From assembly GCF_000348725.1 (NCBI RefSeq), contig NC_020813.1:186001-250000 (forward strand): a DNA stretch of 64,000 bases, written 5' to 3'. This stretch comes from Pseudobdellovibrio exovorus JSS. GTDB lineage: Bacteria; Bdellovibrionota; Bdellovibrionia; Bdellovibrionales; Bdellovibrionaceae. The notes beneath the pieces were generated by a model. The model had not been told where the DNA came from. It saw only the letters and a program-made list of their open reading frames with translations, and ran no database searches. Below are positions 1 to 9,159 of the stretch, piece after piece (within the stretch, counting starts at the first letter, position 1; every line of letters starts with the position of its first letter). Position numbers and translations under genes: made by a program.

Positions 1-350
1 AGAATTTTTTCTTGAGCTATTGAAAAACTTTTTTGGCTGAGTTCATCCAAAGCTAAAAGGGCTTTTTCGGACTCATCATTTTTTTCATAAATCTGAACAA
101 GGCGCCACAAAGACTCATCGTTAATAGGATCAAAGCGATTTCCTGCGCTTTGGCTTAGGCGAATATACAGAGGCAAGGCTGTTTCATAATTTTGAGCGGC
201 AAACAGCGCTTCTGCATTTTCAAAAGTTTGACGTCTTTCTGACGATACTGAGTTCGGCACAGTGAATACTTCAGAAGTGGACGTGCACGACGAAACCAGC
301 AATAGGGATGCAGAGCAGATCAGTAGAAGTTTAAATAGACGACTTGGCAT
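1..350 (-). CDS. Lipoprotein with TPR-like repeats, 3' part beyond window
   Basis: An open frame starts at the ATG at 348-350 on the minus strand and runs off the left edge, giving 116 visible codons. The N-terminus is a lipoprotein signal: basic MPSR, a Leu/Ile-rich stretch, and a lipobox ending LVSSC at about residue 22. The mature part is helical, with a pattern typical of tetratricopeptide-like repeats (an ALFAAQNYETALPLY segment, then LWRLVQIYEKNDESEKALL). It therefore probably sits on a membrane and acts through protein-protein contacts; the partner is unknown. It lies 66 bases downstream of the two ArsA-like ATPase genes and may share their transcript. Function is not recognised. Confidence 0.7.
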   Translation of the reverse strand, partial: MPSRLFKLLLICSASLLLVSSCTSTSEVFTVPNSVSSERRQTFENAEALFAAQNYETALPLYIRLSQSAGNRFDPINDESLWRLVQIYEKNDESEKALLALDELSQKSFSIAQEKI

Positions 351-416
351 GCGATGTATTCTGTCTTAAGTCGCCAGATTTGTACACAGAAACGTCACTA
401 TGAATGTTACTATTAA

Positions 417-1463
417 CTAAAGGGATTGCAGGCTGTCGTAGGTTTGTTTTAAAGCGTCCACATCTTCACTTTTAAGCGAGCGTTCAGGGCATTTATAAAC
501 TTTAAGATTCTTCTTCATTTGCCCTAGATGAGCCGTTAAATCCTGTTCTATTTGAGCATAGTACTTTGCGATCTCTTTAAGATGATCTGACGTGATGGCT
601 GAGGTCTCTTGTGTCCAAACAGGGACGCGATTGATGACCACACTTGTCAGGCGATAGCCCTGTTTTAGAATTTCACGGCTGAGTTTTTGTGCCTCTACTA
701 GGCGAGAGCTATCCAAAGACGTCACCATGATAAATTCTGTGTCGGGTGACACCAATAGACGATGGCAATTCATAATATAAGACTCAAGAGGGCCTTGCCA
801 CTTTTGGATAGCTTGAAAGAATGCCGAAAGCTCTTTCATAAACTGAGAGCCAGTCATCATTTCAAGGGCTTTTATTACTTGAGTCGTTCCGACATTCATC
901 AATTTTTTGAAAACTCCACGTGAGTCATTGTCAGCAGCTTTTCGAAACCAACTGGCAACGCCTTCATTAAACAGCGCCGAAATTTTTTCAGGGGCCTTTA
1001 AGAAGCTCCACGTGTGTTGCGAGGGAGGTGTATCTAAAATCACCAGATCATATTCTTTAGAGGAAACAAAGCGGTACAGGCTGATCAAAGAGGTGAACTC
1101 TTGTGAGCCACTCAATCTACCCGAGAGCTGTTGATAAAGGCGGTTTTGCAGAATCTTTTCCACACTTTCGTGGGCTTCGCCAGAGGCATTTTTTAAAAAC
1201 CATTCGAAAGTTTTTTTGTGGTTGATCACACAAGACCACAGTTCACCTTTAGCTTTTGCAGGGAGTTTCACTTGCTCGATTTCACCATCCGTGCGTATTC
1301 CGAGCGCCTGTGCCAGCCTTTGCGAAGGGTCAATGGTCAAGACCAATATCTTTTTACCTTCGAAAGCAAGGCCTGTGGCCAAAGCCGCAGACATCGTGGT
1401 TTTTCCGACTCCACCAGAACCAATACAGATCAGAGTTTTTGTTTGCGGTCGTAATTGCATCAT
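417..1463 (-). CDS. ArsA/Get3-like anion-transporting ATPase family protein
   Basis: 348 aa P-loop ATPase of the ArsA/Get3/MinD class. The Walker A motif GSGGVGKT is at residues 15-22, a DP pair typical of ArsA/Get3 switch I is at 45-46 (TIDPSQRL), and a DTPPSQHT segment near residue 140 matches the DTAPTGHT switch II of Get3. The signature lysine of this class (GKGGVGKT) is replaced by Ser16. Its start overlaps the stop of the upstream ArsA-like gene as ATGA, so the two are translationally coupled and may form a heterodimer. The family moves or chaperones cargo using ATP; no arsenic genes are nearby, so an arsenite role is unlikely. MM at the start leaves two possible ATGs. Confidence 0.8.
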   Translation of the reverse strand: MMQLRPQTKTLICIGSGGVGKTTMSAALATGLAFEGKKILVLTIDPSQRLAQALGIRTDGEIEQVKLPAKAKGELWSCVINHKKTFEWFLKNASGEAHESVEKILQNRLYQQLSGRLSGSQEFTSLISLYRFVSSKEYDLVILDTPPSQHTWSFLKAPEKISALFNEGVASWFRKAADNDSRGVFKKLMNVGTTQVIKALEMMTGSQFMKELSAFFQAIQKWQGPLESYIMNCHRLLVSPDTEFIMVTSLDSSRLVEAQKLSREILKQGYRLTSVVINRVPVWTQETSAITSDHLKEIAKYYAQIEQDLTAHLGQMKKNLKVYKCPERSLKSEDVDALKQTYDSLQSL

Positions 1464-2317
1464 GTTGAAACCTCGATGTGTTCGGACAGTGCCTGTATTA
1501 GCACTTCTGAATTTAACTCAGGAATCAACGGAAGCTCTGTAAAACTGATCTTAGCTTTTTGCAGTTCTTTGCGAGCCCATGCTTCTTGCGTGATGATGTT
1601 TTCTAAAGTCTCTTGGGCCTCTGCGGAAAATTTAGAAAGCTCGCTTTCTGAAAGATTCCAAACTTTATTGAGGTACATACGCGCGTTCAGCCCAAATTCT
1701 TTTTTAAGCTGTTGATGTAGCTCAATGCTTTCGGTGATCGGCAGTTCTTCTGGCAAAGTGACAAGATGAATATGGGTGAACTCTGGGTTGTGTAAATACT
1801 TATCTATATTTTTAGATTGTTCACCCATCGGGCCGAAAGGAATAGCTTCGTTCATAGCGGACGGAGCTCGCAGTAGACTTAGAAAGTGCCCGCTGGCATG
1901 GGCATCCACTACAATTTCGTCATAGTTCATTGCCGGCCCATGTTGGCGAGGGGACGAGGTGAGTTTTCCTAAAATAGCTAGCTCTTGTAAACCCGGAGCC
2001 ACTTGGATCAGACTTTTTGAAACAGGGTTTTCAAAAAAGAGTTTATACAGGCTTTCGATCTTCAGTAGGTGTAAGGCATATTCACGTAAAGTGTCTTCGG
2101 GACGCCATTGGCTGATGTCTAAATGGGGCTTTTTCCAAGGGCGGGGTTTGTAAGAAATTTCCGGTAAACTCAGGAAGTCTTTGTAGAAAGAATGCTCAGT
2201 TAGTTCTGTCAGCAGAACCGAGGTGTTTTTCTTGCTGAAATGATAAGCTAAAGCGGCAGAAAATAGTGATTTTCCGACCCCTCCTTTGCCTGTCACCAAA
2301 TGCGCTCTTTTTACCAT
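1460..2317 (-). CDS. Second ArsA/Get3-like ATPase, partner of the downstream gene
   Basis: 285 aa, shorter than its neighbour. The Walker A motif GKGGVGKS at residues 10-17 keeps the signature lysine (Lys11) of deviant-Walker ATPases. A VVDAHASGHFLSLL segment corresponds to the switch II region of Get3. The DP pair seen in the partner's switch I is absent here. Together the pair looks asymmetric, each subunit keeping a different part of the canonical site. It is first in an operon with the second ATPase (4-base overlap) and perhaps the lipoprotein at the left edge. It is divergent from trigger factor, with about 60 bases between the two starts. Cargo is unknown. Confidence 0.78.
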   Translation of the reverse strand: MVKRAHLVTGKGGVGKSLFSAALAYHFSKKNTSVLLTELTEHSFYKDFLSLPEISYKPRPWKKPHLDISQWRPEDTLREYALHLLKIESLYKLFFENPVSKSLIQVAPGLQELAILGKLTSSPRQHGPAMNYDEIVVDAHASGHFLSLLRAPSAMNEAIPFGPMGEQSKNIDKYLHNPEFTHIHLVTLPEELPITESIELHQQLKKEFGLNARMYLNKVWNLSESELSKFSAEAQETLENIITQEAWARKELQKAKISFTELPLIPELNSEVLIQALSEHIEVST

Positions 2318-2380
2318 TGCCTTTGCCTAATTTTTCCTCTAATTTGCCTCTTTGTTAAAATAGCACGATAAGGAGAGACT

Positions 2381-3694
2381 GTGAAAGCTCAAATTCAAGT
2401 AACCGAAGGTCTACAAAGAAAACTTAATGTTGAAATCCCTGCCGAGGTGGTGGCGTCAGCATTTAACAAGGTTTATTCCGATATTCAAAGACAAGTTGAA
2501 ATCAAAGGTTTCCGTAAAGGTAAAGCTCCGATCGCAACAATCAAAACTATGTACAAAGATCGCGTTCAAGGTGATGTGGCTCAGGATTTAATTTCGTCAC
2601 ACTACCCACAAGCTTTAAAAGAGCAAAACGTGGATCCAATCAACTACCCAGAATTTGAATTTGAAGATCCAGCAGAAAGCAAAGATTTTTCATTTACAGC
2701 TATCTTTGATATCCGCCCAGAAGTTCAGTTGAAAAAATGGGAAGGTTTAGAAGTAGAAAAAGAAAAGTTCGTTTTAGACCAAAAACGCGTAGATCAAGTT
2801 TTAGATAATGTTCGTAATTCAAAAGCATCTTTTGAAGATGTACTTGAGCAACGTGCAGCTGCGATGGGTGATATTGCCGTTATCGACTTCGATGGTTTTG
2901 TTGATGGTAAAGCTTTAGAAAACGGCGCTGGTCGTGATCAACAGTTAGAACTAGGTTCTAAACAGTTTATCGAAGGTTATGAAGAAGGTGTAGTGGGAAT
3001 GAAAGTGGGCGAAACTCGCTCGATCAATTTAACTTTCCCGTCTCCGTATCATTCGGCTGAATTAGCTGGTAAACCAGTTGAGTTCAAAGTGACTTTAAAA
3101 GGTTTGAAAAAGAAAGTGGTTCCAGAAATCACTGACGAATTGTTAAAAGAAATCGGTTCAAACCAAACTAAAGCTGAATTCATCAAAACAATCGAAACAG
3201 ACATTGAACAATCTGAAAAGAAACGCATCGAAGATGGTTTCAAAAATAGATTGTTGAAAAAATTAGTGGAAGCTAATCCAGTTGATGTTCCAGCATCATT
3301 GATGAAAGACCAAAAAGCAGCGTTGATTGAAGACTTCAAAAAACGTATGTCTGATCAAGGTATGCAACAAGCTGAATTCGAAAGCTACGTAGCTAAATGG
3401 GATTCTGATTTTGCTAAAACAGCAAACGAAATGATCCAATCTAGCTTCTTGATCGACAAATTAGCTGCGGATAACGATTTACTTTGCAAACGTGAAGACA
3501 TCGAAGCGCGCTTCGACGAGTACGCAAAACAAACAGGAATCGAACTTGATCGTATCCGTGAGTGGTATTCTAAGCCAGAACAAATGAGCCGTCTGAGCTA
3601 CATGATCACTGAAGAAAAAGTGGTTAAGTTCTTAACTGATAAAACTAAAGTTAAAGAAGTAGACGCTAAAGACCTAAAAGAAGACCAAAACTAA
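2381..3694 (+). CDS. tig: Trigger factor, ribosome-associated chaperone
   Basis: 437 aa, the usual length of trigger factor. The N-terminal ribosome-binding domain carries the signature loop GFRKGKAP at residues 43-50, the same position as in E. coli. A PPIase (FKBP-type) domain follows at about 150-240 (VIDFDGFVDGK...GSKQFIEGYEEGVVGMKVGE), then the helical chaperone arms. It binds the ribosome exit tunnel and shields nascent chains. The start is a GTG, chosen because an AAGGAGA ribosome site lies 5-11 bases upstream. Trigger factor is often followed by clpP and clpX; here the next gene is convergent and overlaps its 3' end by 4 bases. Confidence 0.96.
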   Translation: MKAQIQVTEGLQRKLNVEIPAEVVASAFNKVYSDIQRQVEIKGFRKGKAPIATIKTMYKDRVQGDVAQDLISSHYPQALKEQNVDPINYPEFEFEDPAESKDFSFTAIFDIRPEVQLKKWEGLEVEKEKFVLDQKRVDQVLDNVRNSKASFEDVLEQRAAAMGDIAVIDFDGFVDGKALENGAGRDQQLELGSKQFIEGYEEGVVGMKVGETRSINLTFPSPYHSAELAGKPVEFKVTLKGLKKKVVPEITDELLKEIGSNQTKAEFIKTIETDIEQSEKKRIEDGFKNRLLKKLVEANPVDVPASLMKDQKAALIEDFKKRMSDQGMQQAEFESYVAKWDSDFAKTANEMIQSSFLIDKLAADNDLLCKREDIEARFDEYAKQTGIELDRIREWYSKPEQMSRLSYMITEEKVVKFLTDKTKVKEVDAKDLKEDQN

Positions 3695-5073
3695 TTGGTC
3701 TTCAGATCCTTGATGGTTTTCCAAGCCTGTAAATACGAGAAGGCTTGGAAGGCCTGATAGTCCGACTTAAATAATTTTTCTTTTTCAGTTAAGTCAGATT
3801 CTTTCTTCCCACCAATTTCTTGCCACCATGCCACAGCAGAACTGCCAGATGAACCACCAGACTGTTCATCCTGTTTTTCTTTTTCACCTTTTAAGTGACC
3901 ACTGATATCACGTTCACGCGATACGGAGCCTGTACGAATAGATTTAGCGAAAAGTTCTGCATCCACATCTTGAATTTCAATATCCGGTGTGATGCCTTCT
4001 GATTGGATGGAAACACCGCTTGGGGTGTAATAGCGTGCAACTGTTAACTTCAAACCGCTGCCATCACTTAAGCGGATAGCCGACTGCACAGAGCCTTTGC
4101 CGAAACTGCGTTCACCCACCACCACAGCACGTTTGTTGTCCTGTAGTGCTCCGGCTACGATCTCACTGGCGCTGGCCGAGTAACCATTCATCAAAATTAC
4201 GATAGGCACATCAGCAAACGGAGCATTCTTACTGGCACTGACCACTTCTTTATTTTTCGGATCACGTCCGATTGTGCTGACGATTACACCTTCGTTTAAG
4301 AATAAATCGCTGACTTTTACGGCCTGATCTAAAAGTCCACCCGGATTGCGTCGTAGATCCAATAAGATCCCTTGGATATTTTTGTTCTTCTTTTTGTAAT
4401 CCGTTAGAGTTTTTTGTAAGTCACTTGAGGTATTTTCAATAAAGCTCGTGATCTTCACATACAAATAACCATGGCCTAAATCAGTTGATTTAACCGAGCG
4501 GATTTTCACGCGGCCGCGGGTGATCACGATATCCATCGGTTTGTCTAAATTATCACGCACGATAGACAAAGTGATCTTTTCACCATTCTTTCCTTTAAGT
4601 GCAGAAGAGGCCTCAACTAAGCTGTAGCCTTTAGTGGATTGACCATTGATCGCCACGATTTTATCGCCGGGTTTAATACCTGCATTCCATGCCGGAGTGT
4701 CTTCAATAGGAGAAATAATAGTTAATACGTTATTTTGAATTGAGATTTCAATACCGATCCCACCGAATTCACCAGCTGTTTCAGATTCAAAGTCTTTGTA
4801 GGCATCTGGTGGCATATAGCTTGTATGGGGATCAAGCTCACGTAACATTCCCTTGATGGCACCCGTGACTAATTTTTTAGTATCGACTTCATCAACGTAG
4901 TACTGTTGGATTAAAGCTAAAATACGGCTGAAGTTTTGAAGTTCAGCATAGCGATCTTCAGCCATTGTCCAAACTGGTTTTCCCCCAAGAAAGACAACGG
5001 CAACAAGAACAAATAAAAGAGTGTGACGAAGATATTTTTTGTTTGCGGGTTTTTTGTTCACGCGAGTCTCCAT
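3691..5073 (-). CDS. S41 C-terminal processing peptidase (CtpA/Prc type)
   Basis: 460 aa. An N-terminal membrane segment at about residues 18-30 anchors the protein with its bulk in the periplasm. A PDZ domain covers roughly 105-185 (GIGIEISIQNN...GIKPGDKIVAINGQS), followed by the S41 protease core. The catalytic pair is probably Ser301 in SASASEI and Lys326 in FGKGSVQ, with the 25-residue spacing known from E. coli Prc. A Ser/Gly-rich linker and a helical tail end the protein. These proteases trim periplasmic proteins, often cell-wall hydrolases. It is the last gene of the ftsE-ftsX-EnvC-like run, with 5 bases between it and the EnvC-like gene, which suggests a target in the division machinery. 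Confidence 0.92.
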   Translation of the reverse strand: METRVNKKPANKKYLRHTLLFVLVAVVFLGGKPVWTMAEDRYAELQNFSRILALIQQYYVDEVDTKKLVTGAIKGMLRELDPHTSYMPPDAYKDFESETAGEFGGIGIEISIQNNVLTIISPIEDTPAWNAGIKPGDKIVAINGQSTKGYSLVEASSALKGKNGEKITLSIVRDNLDKPMDIVITRGRVKIRSVKSTDLGHGYLYVKITSFIENTSSDLQKTLTDYKKKNKNIQGILLDLRRNPGGLLDQAVKVSDLFLNEGVIVSTIGRDPKNKEVVSASKNAPFADVPIVILMNGYSASASEIVAGALQDNKRAVVVGERSFGKGSVQSAIRLSDGSGLKLTVARYYTPSGVSIQSEGITPDIEIQDVDAELFAKSIRTGSVSRERDISGHLKGEKEKQDEQSGGSSGSSAVAWWQEIGGKKESDLTEKEKLFKSDYQAFQAFSYLQAWKTIKDLKTN

Positions 5074-5078
5074 TAATT

Positions 5079-5984
5079 TTATTTTTTACGTTCAGTGAAC
5101 CATCCACTCGGGTTGATCGGATTATCAAAATGCCTCAACTCGAAGTAGAACTCTGTGCGAGCGGCTTTGGCGATGGCTTCGCCCTGTGCTACGGAATCAC
5201 CTACTGATTTTTTGATGTCGGCAACGGCCGAGTAAACCGAATAGTAGTTATCGTCATGCTGTACTATTAAAGTTTTGCCCCAGTGGGGAAGTACGTCACT
5301 AAAAATTACTTTTCCTAGACCGATTGCGCGCACAGCTTGATTGCGTGCGCTGTTATAAACAACTCCACGACTGAATGTATAATATAAATTTGTAGGATCA
5401 CTGGTAGCACCATAGTCGACTTTCAGATATCCCTCTAAAGGTCGAGTCAATTTGCCTTTATGTAGAAGTAAAGATTCTGTCTTTGATCTTTGCAAAGATT
5501 CGATACGAATTTGTTCTAAAGTGAAAAATTCATCCTGCTGTTTTTGAAGTTGTTCTATACTGCTGCTGAACTGATCTTCTGTATCTTGCAAATTCTTTTT
5601 CGACATTTTCAAAATACTGAGTGTTCGATGGTACTCACTAAAAATTTTAGAATCATATTCGCTGAGCTTTTTTAAAATACGCAGATTACGTTCTACACGG
5701 TTAAAATCAGGATCGAGCAAAAACTCAGCCCATTCTGATCTTTGTAAGGACTGCGAAGCTCGAATGCGTTGGGAGATTAGAATTTTACGACGATTGAGTT
5801 TTTTTTCTATATCGGTAATACGAGATTTAAGCTCTTCAATTTCAATTGCAAGTTGAGCCTTGTTTTCAAGTGTTTGACTGATTTGGGATTCAATACCTTT
5901 TAAATAAATCACATCTTCTTCGGCAACAGACCATGCCGATACAGAAAACATCAAAATAGAAAAAGCTACGATCAAGTTATTCAT
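5079..5984 (-). CDS. EnvC-like murein hydrolase activator with degenerate LytM domain
   Basis: 301 aa. A signal peptide (about residues 1-20, ending SAWSVA) is followed by a long coiled coil (about 25-165) and a C-terminal M23/LytM fold (about 180-300). The metal ligands of active M23 enzymes are missing: the HxxxD position reads SRGVVY, and the HxH position reads FYFELRH instead of HLHFE. This is the same kind of loss as in E. coli EnvC, which activates amidases rather than cutting wall itself. It overlaps ftsX by 8 bases, and in E. coli EnvC is recruited by FtsEX through its coiled coil. The placement strongly supports an FtsEX-EnvC division module. Confidence 0.87.
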   Translation of the reverse strand: MNNLIVAFSILMFSVSAWSVAEEDVIYLKGIESQISQTLENKAQLAIEIEELKSRITDIEKKLNRRKILISQRIRASQSLQRSEWAEFLLDPDFNRVERNLRILKKLSEYDSKIFSEYHRTLSILKMSKKNLQDTEDQFSSSIEQLQKQQDEFFTLEQIRIESLQRSKTESLLLHKGKLTRPLEGYLKVDYGATSDPTNLYYTFSRGVVYNSARNQAVRAIGLGKVIFSDVLPHWGKTLIVQHDDNYYSVYSAVADIKKSVGDSVAQGEAIAKAARTEFYFELRHFDNPINPSGWFTERKK

Positions 5985-6900
5985 TCGTTAGTTGATTGTG
6001 TCGATCTACCGATTTTTGTACGGTGAAATAGATATGAGCGAAAATAAATAAAAATAAGATCGCGGTTAAAGATGCAGATTCGGCAAAAGATAAGAAGCGT
6101 AGGCTATCAACTAAAAGAGGTGATAGATCTGATTTTGCCAGTTGGTCTTTACAAAAGATAAAAAGGCCTAAGCTCAAAATAAAGGCTGTAAATAGGCTGA
6201 TGGAAATAAAAACAAAAATATCCTGTAGGAATTGACGATAGATAGTCCACCGTGTGGCCCCAAGTAAACTGTAGATTTCAATTTCTGACTTAGAATCTTC
6301 GATATAGATTTTAAGCATTAATGAAATTAAATAGCTGATGCTAAGTAGAATAACCACAAAAGAAAACAATCCAGACATTCTTAATATTTGATCTAAGCGG
6401 GCGAACTTTTTCATATTCGCTGCGCCGAAGTGAACCTCTTCGACCAGATGATTTTTTTGTATACTAAAACGAGGCTCTTGCATAACTGCTTTTCGAATGG
6501 CTTCAAAAGCTGCTTCACGATCATTTAAGGAAAGATCAGCATCTATGTCGACTTCGATACTTTCAGGAACAAGATCTAAAAGCTCATCATCCGCAAGCAG
6601 TCCTGCCGAGAAGTCCTTTAATGAACTTTGAAATGTTTTTGCCGCAGCGACGCGATCTATCACCTCAACTGATTTGACGTGAGGTTGGGATTTTAAAAAA
6701 TCAGAAAGCTGACTTTTTTGTTCAGCACTGACGTGAGTTTGTAGGTACATCACCATTTTATTGGCCTGTTGCCATGCGGTCAGAACGCCTGTGAGGTTCT
6801 TATAGAAAAGTAGCCCAGAAATTAAAAGCAGCAAAGATAAGCTGATCACAAAAAACAGAGTGGCTTTCATCGTCGTCGTTTTCATAGTCGTAGCGGTCAT
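5977..6900 (-). CDS. ftsX: Cell division permease FtsX
   Basis: 307 aa. It has the FtsX layout: one N-terminal membrane segment (about 12-32), a periplasmic domain to about residue 170, then three membrane segments in the C-terminal half. It transmits ATP hydrolysis by FtsE across the membrane to the EnvC-like activator. The segment SEIEIYSLLGATRWTIYRQF after the second membrane span is typical of the FtsX/MacB permease family. Its start overlaps the stop of ftsE by ATGA, and its 3' end overlaps the EnvC-like gene. Confidence 0.92.
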   Translation of the reverse strand: MTATTMKTTTMKATLFFVISLSLLLLISGLLFYKNLTGVLTAWQQANKMVMYLQTHVSAEQKSQLSDFLKSQPHVKSVEVIDRVAAAKTFQSSLKDFSAGLLADDELLDLVPESIEVDIDADLSLNDREAAFEAIRKAVMQEPRFSIQKNHLVEEVHFGAANMKKFARLDQILRMSGLFSFVVILLSISYLISLMLKIYIEDSKSEIEIYSLLGATRWTIYRQFLQDIFVFISISLFTAFILSLGLFIFCKDQLAKSDLSPLLVDSLRFLSFAESASLTAILFLFIFAHIYFTVQKSVDRHNQLTNE

Positions 6901-7562
6901 AGAAGCACGTCTCCGACAAGTTGGCCTTTATCTAATTTCAACACACGACAACCACTGTGATTAATCAGGCGATAATCATGGGTGGCGATGATGAAGGTAG
7001 CCCCATTTTTTGAAAAATCAAAAAAGAGCTTCATAATCACGTTGCTCAAGTCAGGATCTAAATTGCCTGTGGGTTCATCGGCGATGACGATCATGGGATC
7101 GTGTACGAGGGCGCGCGCGATGGCCACACGCTGTTGTTCTCCGCCAGAAAGAAAGTCAGGGTATTGATGTTGTACACTTTCGAGTCCCACACGTTGTAAA
7201 AGATCTTGCACCTTTTTTTCGCGAGTGGCTTTATCAACACCTAGAATAATTAAGGGCAGCTCGACATTTTGAAAAACTGTTTTTGTTTTCAGAAGTTTGT
7301 AGTTCTGTAATACGAAGCCGATCTTACGGCGTAAAAAAGGAATCTGGCCGCGTTTCACTTGGGCAAGGTTGTGTCCCATCACACTGACCTCACCTGAACT
7401 GAGAGGTTCGTAGGCTGAAATGAGCTTAAAGAGGCTGGTCTTTCCGGCTCCGCTAGGACCGATCAGAAATACGAATTCGCCCTTTTGAATGCTGAAATTA
7501 ATATCACGCAGACTGTGTCGGTCTGACCCATAGGTTTTGTACACATGCTTGAAGTCTATCAC
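6897..7562 (-). CDS. ftsE: Cell division ATP-binding protein FtsE
   Basis: 221 aa ABC ATPase of standard FtsE length. Walker A is GPSGAGKT at residues 35-42, the Q-loop region reads [11 protein letters not shown], the signature is [15 protein letters not shown], and Walker B is [13 protein letters not shown]. It powers FtsX at the septum. The start is a GTG (MIDFKH...); an ATG two bases upstream is out of frame. No clear Shine-Dalgarno was seen. It may be co-transcribed with the 81-aa gene upstream. Confidence 0.94.
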   Translation of the reverse strand: MIDFKHVYKTYGSDRHSLRDINFSIQKGEFVFLIGPSGAGKTSLFKLISAYEPLSSGEVSVMGHNLAQVKRGQIPFLRRKIGFVLQNYKLLKTKTVFQNVELPLIILGVDKATREKKVQDLLQRVGLESVQHQYPDFLSGGEQQRVAIARALVHDPMIVIADEPTGNLDPDLSNVIMKLFFDFSKNGATFIIATHDYRLINHSGCRVLKLDKGQLVGDVLL

Positions 7563-7629
7563 ATGACTAGTGTGAAGTTTTTTTGTTCACTCGTGTAGGC
7601 TAGATTTGCATTAAATCAGGGACAATCCG

Positions 7630-7875
7630 CTACATTTGTTTGTAAGCCCAATCAATCACTGTCTGATGTAGCTGCATGAGGGCTTTTTTTCTTTGGGAGT
7701 CCGTTTGGTAATTGGTGATTTTTTCGTAAGCTAATTTAAAGGTTTTGTGGACGCGTCCATTCTTAAAAACACGGCTGATGAGCTGCCTCTTTTCAGGGCC
7801 CCAATCTTCAGTTTGCACATGCACCTGTGATCCATTGATGTACAGGTCAGTATTTTCACCAGCGACAGATTTCAT
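7630..7875 (-). CDS. Small conserved-looking protein of unknown function
   Basis: 81 aa, no signal peptide and no membrane segment. The first half looks like a beta hairpin (DLYINGSQVHVQTEDWG), the middle is basic (KRQLISRVFKNGRVHKTFK), and the C-terminus is helical (ALMQLHQTVIDWAYKQM). I do not recognise the family. It is 67 bases upstream of ftsE on the same strand and divergent from the DUF481 gene, so it may lead the division operon. The ATG start gives a compact protein with normal composition, which favours a real gene. Confidence 0.6.
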   Translation of the reverse strand: MKSVAGENTDLYINGSQVHVQTEDWGPEKRQLISRVFKNGRVHKTFKLAYEKITNYQTDSQRKKALMQLHQTVIDWAYKQM

Positions 7876-8004
7876 GCCGCTAACTTACGTTAAGTCGGCA
7901 GATGCACAATTCTTACTGCGAAGCATTAGGACTAAAGAATTAAACCTTGAACCTGTCGGGATCTAACTGAATCATTTCATATGTTTACAAAGAAAGGATT
8001 GTTG

Positions 8005-8745
8005 ATGAAGTTGCTAGCTCTATTGGTCTTAAGTATGGGAATAACAGTGGCTCAAGCTCAGGTGGCGCAGGTAGATGCTCCTGAAAAGGCACATAAATGG
8101 AAAGGTGAAACTGAGGCCAGCTCGGTAGTCGTGAGTGGTAATACCAGCACGGAAACATACGGTGCGAAAACAGCGAACGTGTACACTTTATCTGAAACAG
8201 ATTTGGCGCGTATTTTCGGTAAGTACATGCGCAGCACTTCTGGTGGAACAGAACAAAACAACTCATGGGAAGCGGGTTTGCGCTACGAAAAAATCTTCAC
8301 GAAAGATCTTTTCAGTGGTTTCGTACAACACAAAGCGGAACATGACCCCTACAATGGAATTTTCATTCAAAGAGACTCCAGCGATGTGGGTGTGAAATAT
8401 ATTTTCACTAAATCTGAGAACTTCGATTGGTTTGGTGAGCTCGGTTATCGTTATACAAAATTGTATGATGCTACAGGCGAAAGTTATATCAACTACGCAC
8501 GTATCTATACCCAATCCGATTTTAAAGTGACGGCGACAACACAAGCTAAGTTGTGGTTTGAGTACTTACCTAATTTGAAAACATCAAATGCTGATCTTTA
8601 CAACGCAGAGGCCTCTATTTCAGTTATGATTTCAGAGATGTTCTCGTTAAAAACAGCATATTTGGTGAACTACAATGAGTCCACTTTGTCGCCATTGAAA
8701 AAAATGTCGTCAACATGGACAACTGCACTAGTTGCAAAATACTAA
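8005..8745 (+). CDS. DUF481 family outer-membrane protein
   Basis: 246 aa from the ATG at 8005, which has AAAGGA 8 bases upstream. An in-frame ATG at 7981 would place a poor stretch in front of the signal peptide and lacks a ribosome site. The signal peptide is MKLLALLVLSMGITVAQAQ. The mature part is made of alternating amphipathic strands (WKGETEASSVVVSGNTSTET, FDWFGELGYRYTKLYD), ends in an aromatic-Lys-Tyr strand (ALVAKY), and matches the DUF481/YdiY pattern of outer-membrane barrels. The transported substrate is unknown. mscL follows 31 bases later, so both may respond to envelope or osmotic conditions. Confidence 0.83.
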   Translation: MKLLALLVLSMGITVAQAQVAQVDAPEKAHKWKGETEASSVVVSGNTSTETYGAKTANVYTLSETDLARIFGKYMRSTSGGTEQNNSWEAGLRYEKIFTKDLFSGFVQHKAEHDPYNGIFIQRDSSDVGVKYIFTKSENFDWFGELGYRYTKLYDATGESYINYARIYTQSDFKVTATTQAKLWFEYLPNLKTSNADLYNAEASISVMISEMFSLKTAYLVNYNESTLSPLKKMSSTWTTALVAKY

Positions 8746-8776
8746 AATTTAAAAAATTAAAAATAAGGAGAACAAA

Positions 8777-9127
8777 ATGTTAGGAGAATTTAAAACATTT
8801 ATTGCTAAAGGTAACGTACTAGATCTAGCAGTTGGTGTTATCATCGGTGGAGCTTTCGGTAAAATCGTAAACTCAATGGTAAACGATATCATCATGCCAT
8901 TAATCGGTTTGTTATTACGTGGTGTGAACGTAGCGGGTCAGTTCATTGCTTTGGATGGCGAACAATACCCATCAATTGAAGCGGCAACAAAAGAAGGCGT
9001 CGGCGTATTGGCTTACGGAAGCTTTATTCAAAACACGATTGATTTCTTGATCATCGCTTTTGTGCTTTTCATCATTGTGAAGCAAGCTAATCGTGTAAAA
9101 GGAACTCCAGTAGAAGAAAAAAAATAG
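8777..9127 (+). CDS. mscL: Large-conductance mechanosensitive channel MscL
   Basis: 116 aa. The N-terminal amphipathic helix and TM1 (FIAKGNVLDLAVGVIIGGAF) and TM2 (FLIIAFVLFIIVKQANR) match MscL closely, with a periplasmic loop between. It opens under membrane tension to release solutes during hypo-osmotic shock. The periplasmic loop (about 45-80) is somewhat charged, and the C-terminal helix is short. A good AAGGAG site precedes the ATG. A strong terminator follows. Confidence 0.95.
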   Translation: MLGEFKTFIAKGNVLDLAVGVIIGGAFGKIVNSMVNDIIMPLIGLLLRGVNVAGQFIALDGEQYPSIEAATKEGVGVLAYGSFIQNTIDFLIIAFVLFIIVKQANRVKGTPVEEKK

Positions 9128-9159
9128 TCTTCTGATTTGAGATTCTGTTTAACAACAAT

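Noticed and set aside
417-2317. Arsenic resistance operon
   Set aside because: No arsB, arsC, arsD or arsR near the ArsA-like genes, and the residues fit the general Get3-like class.
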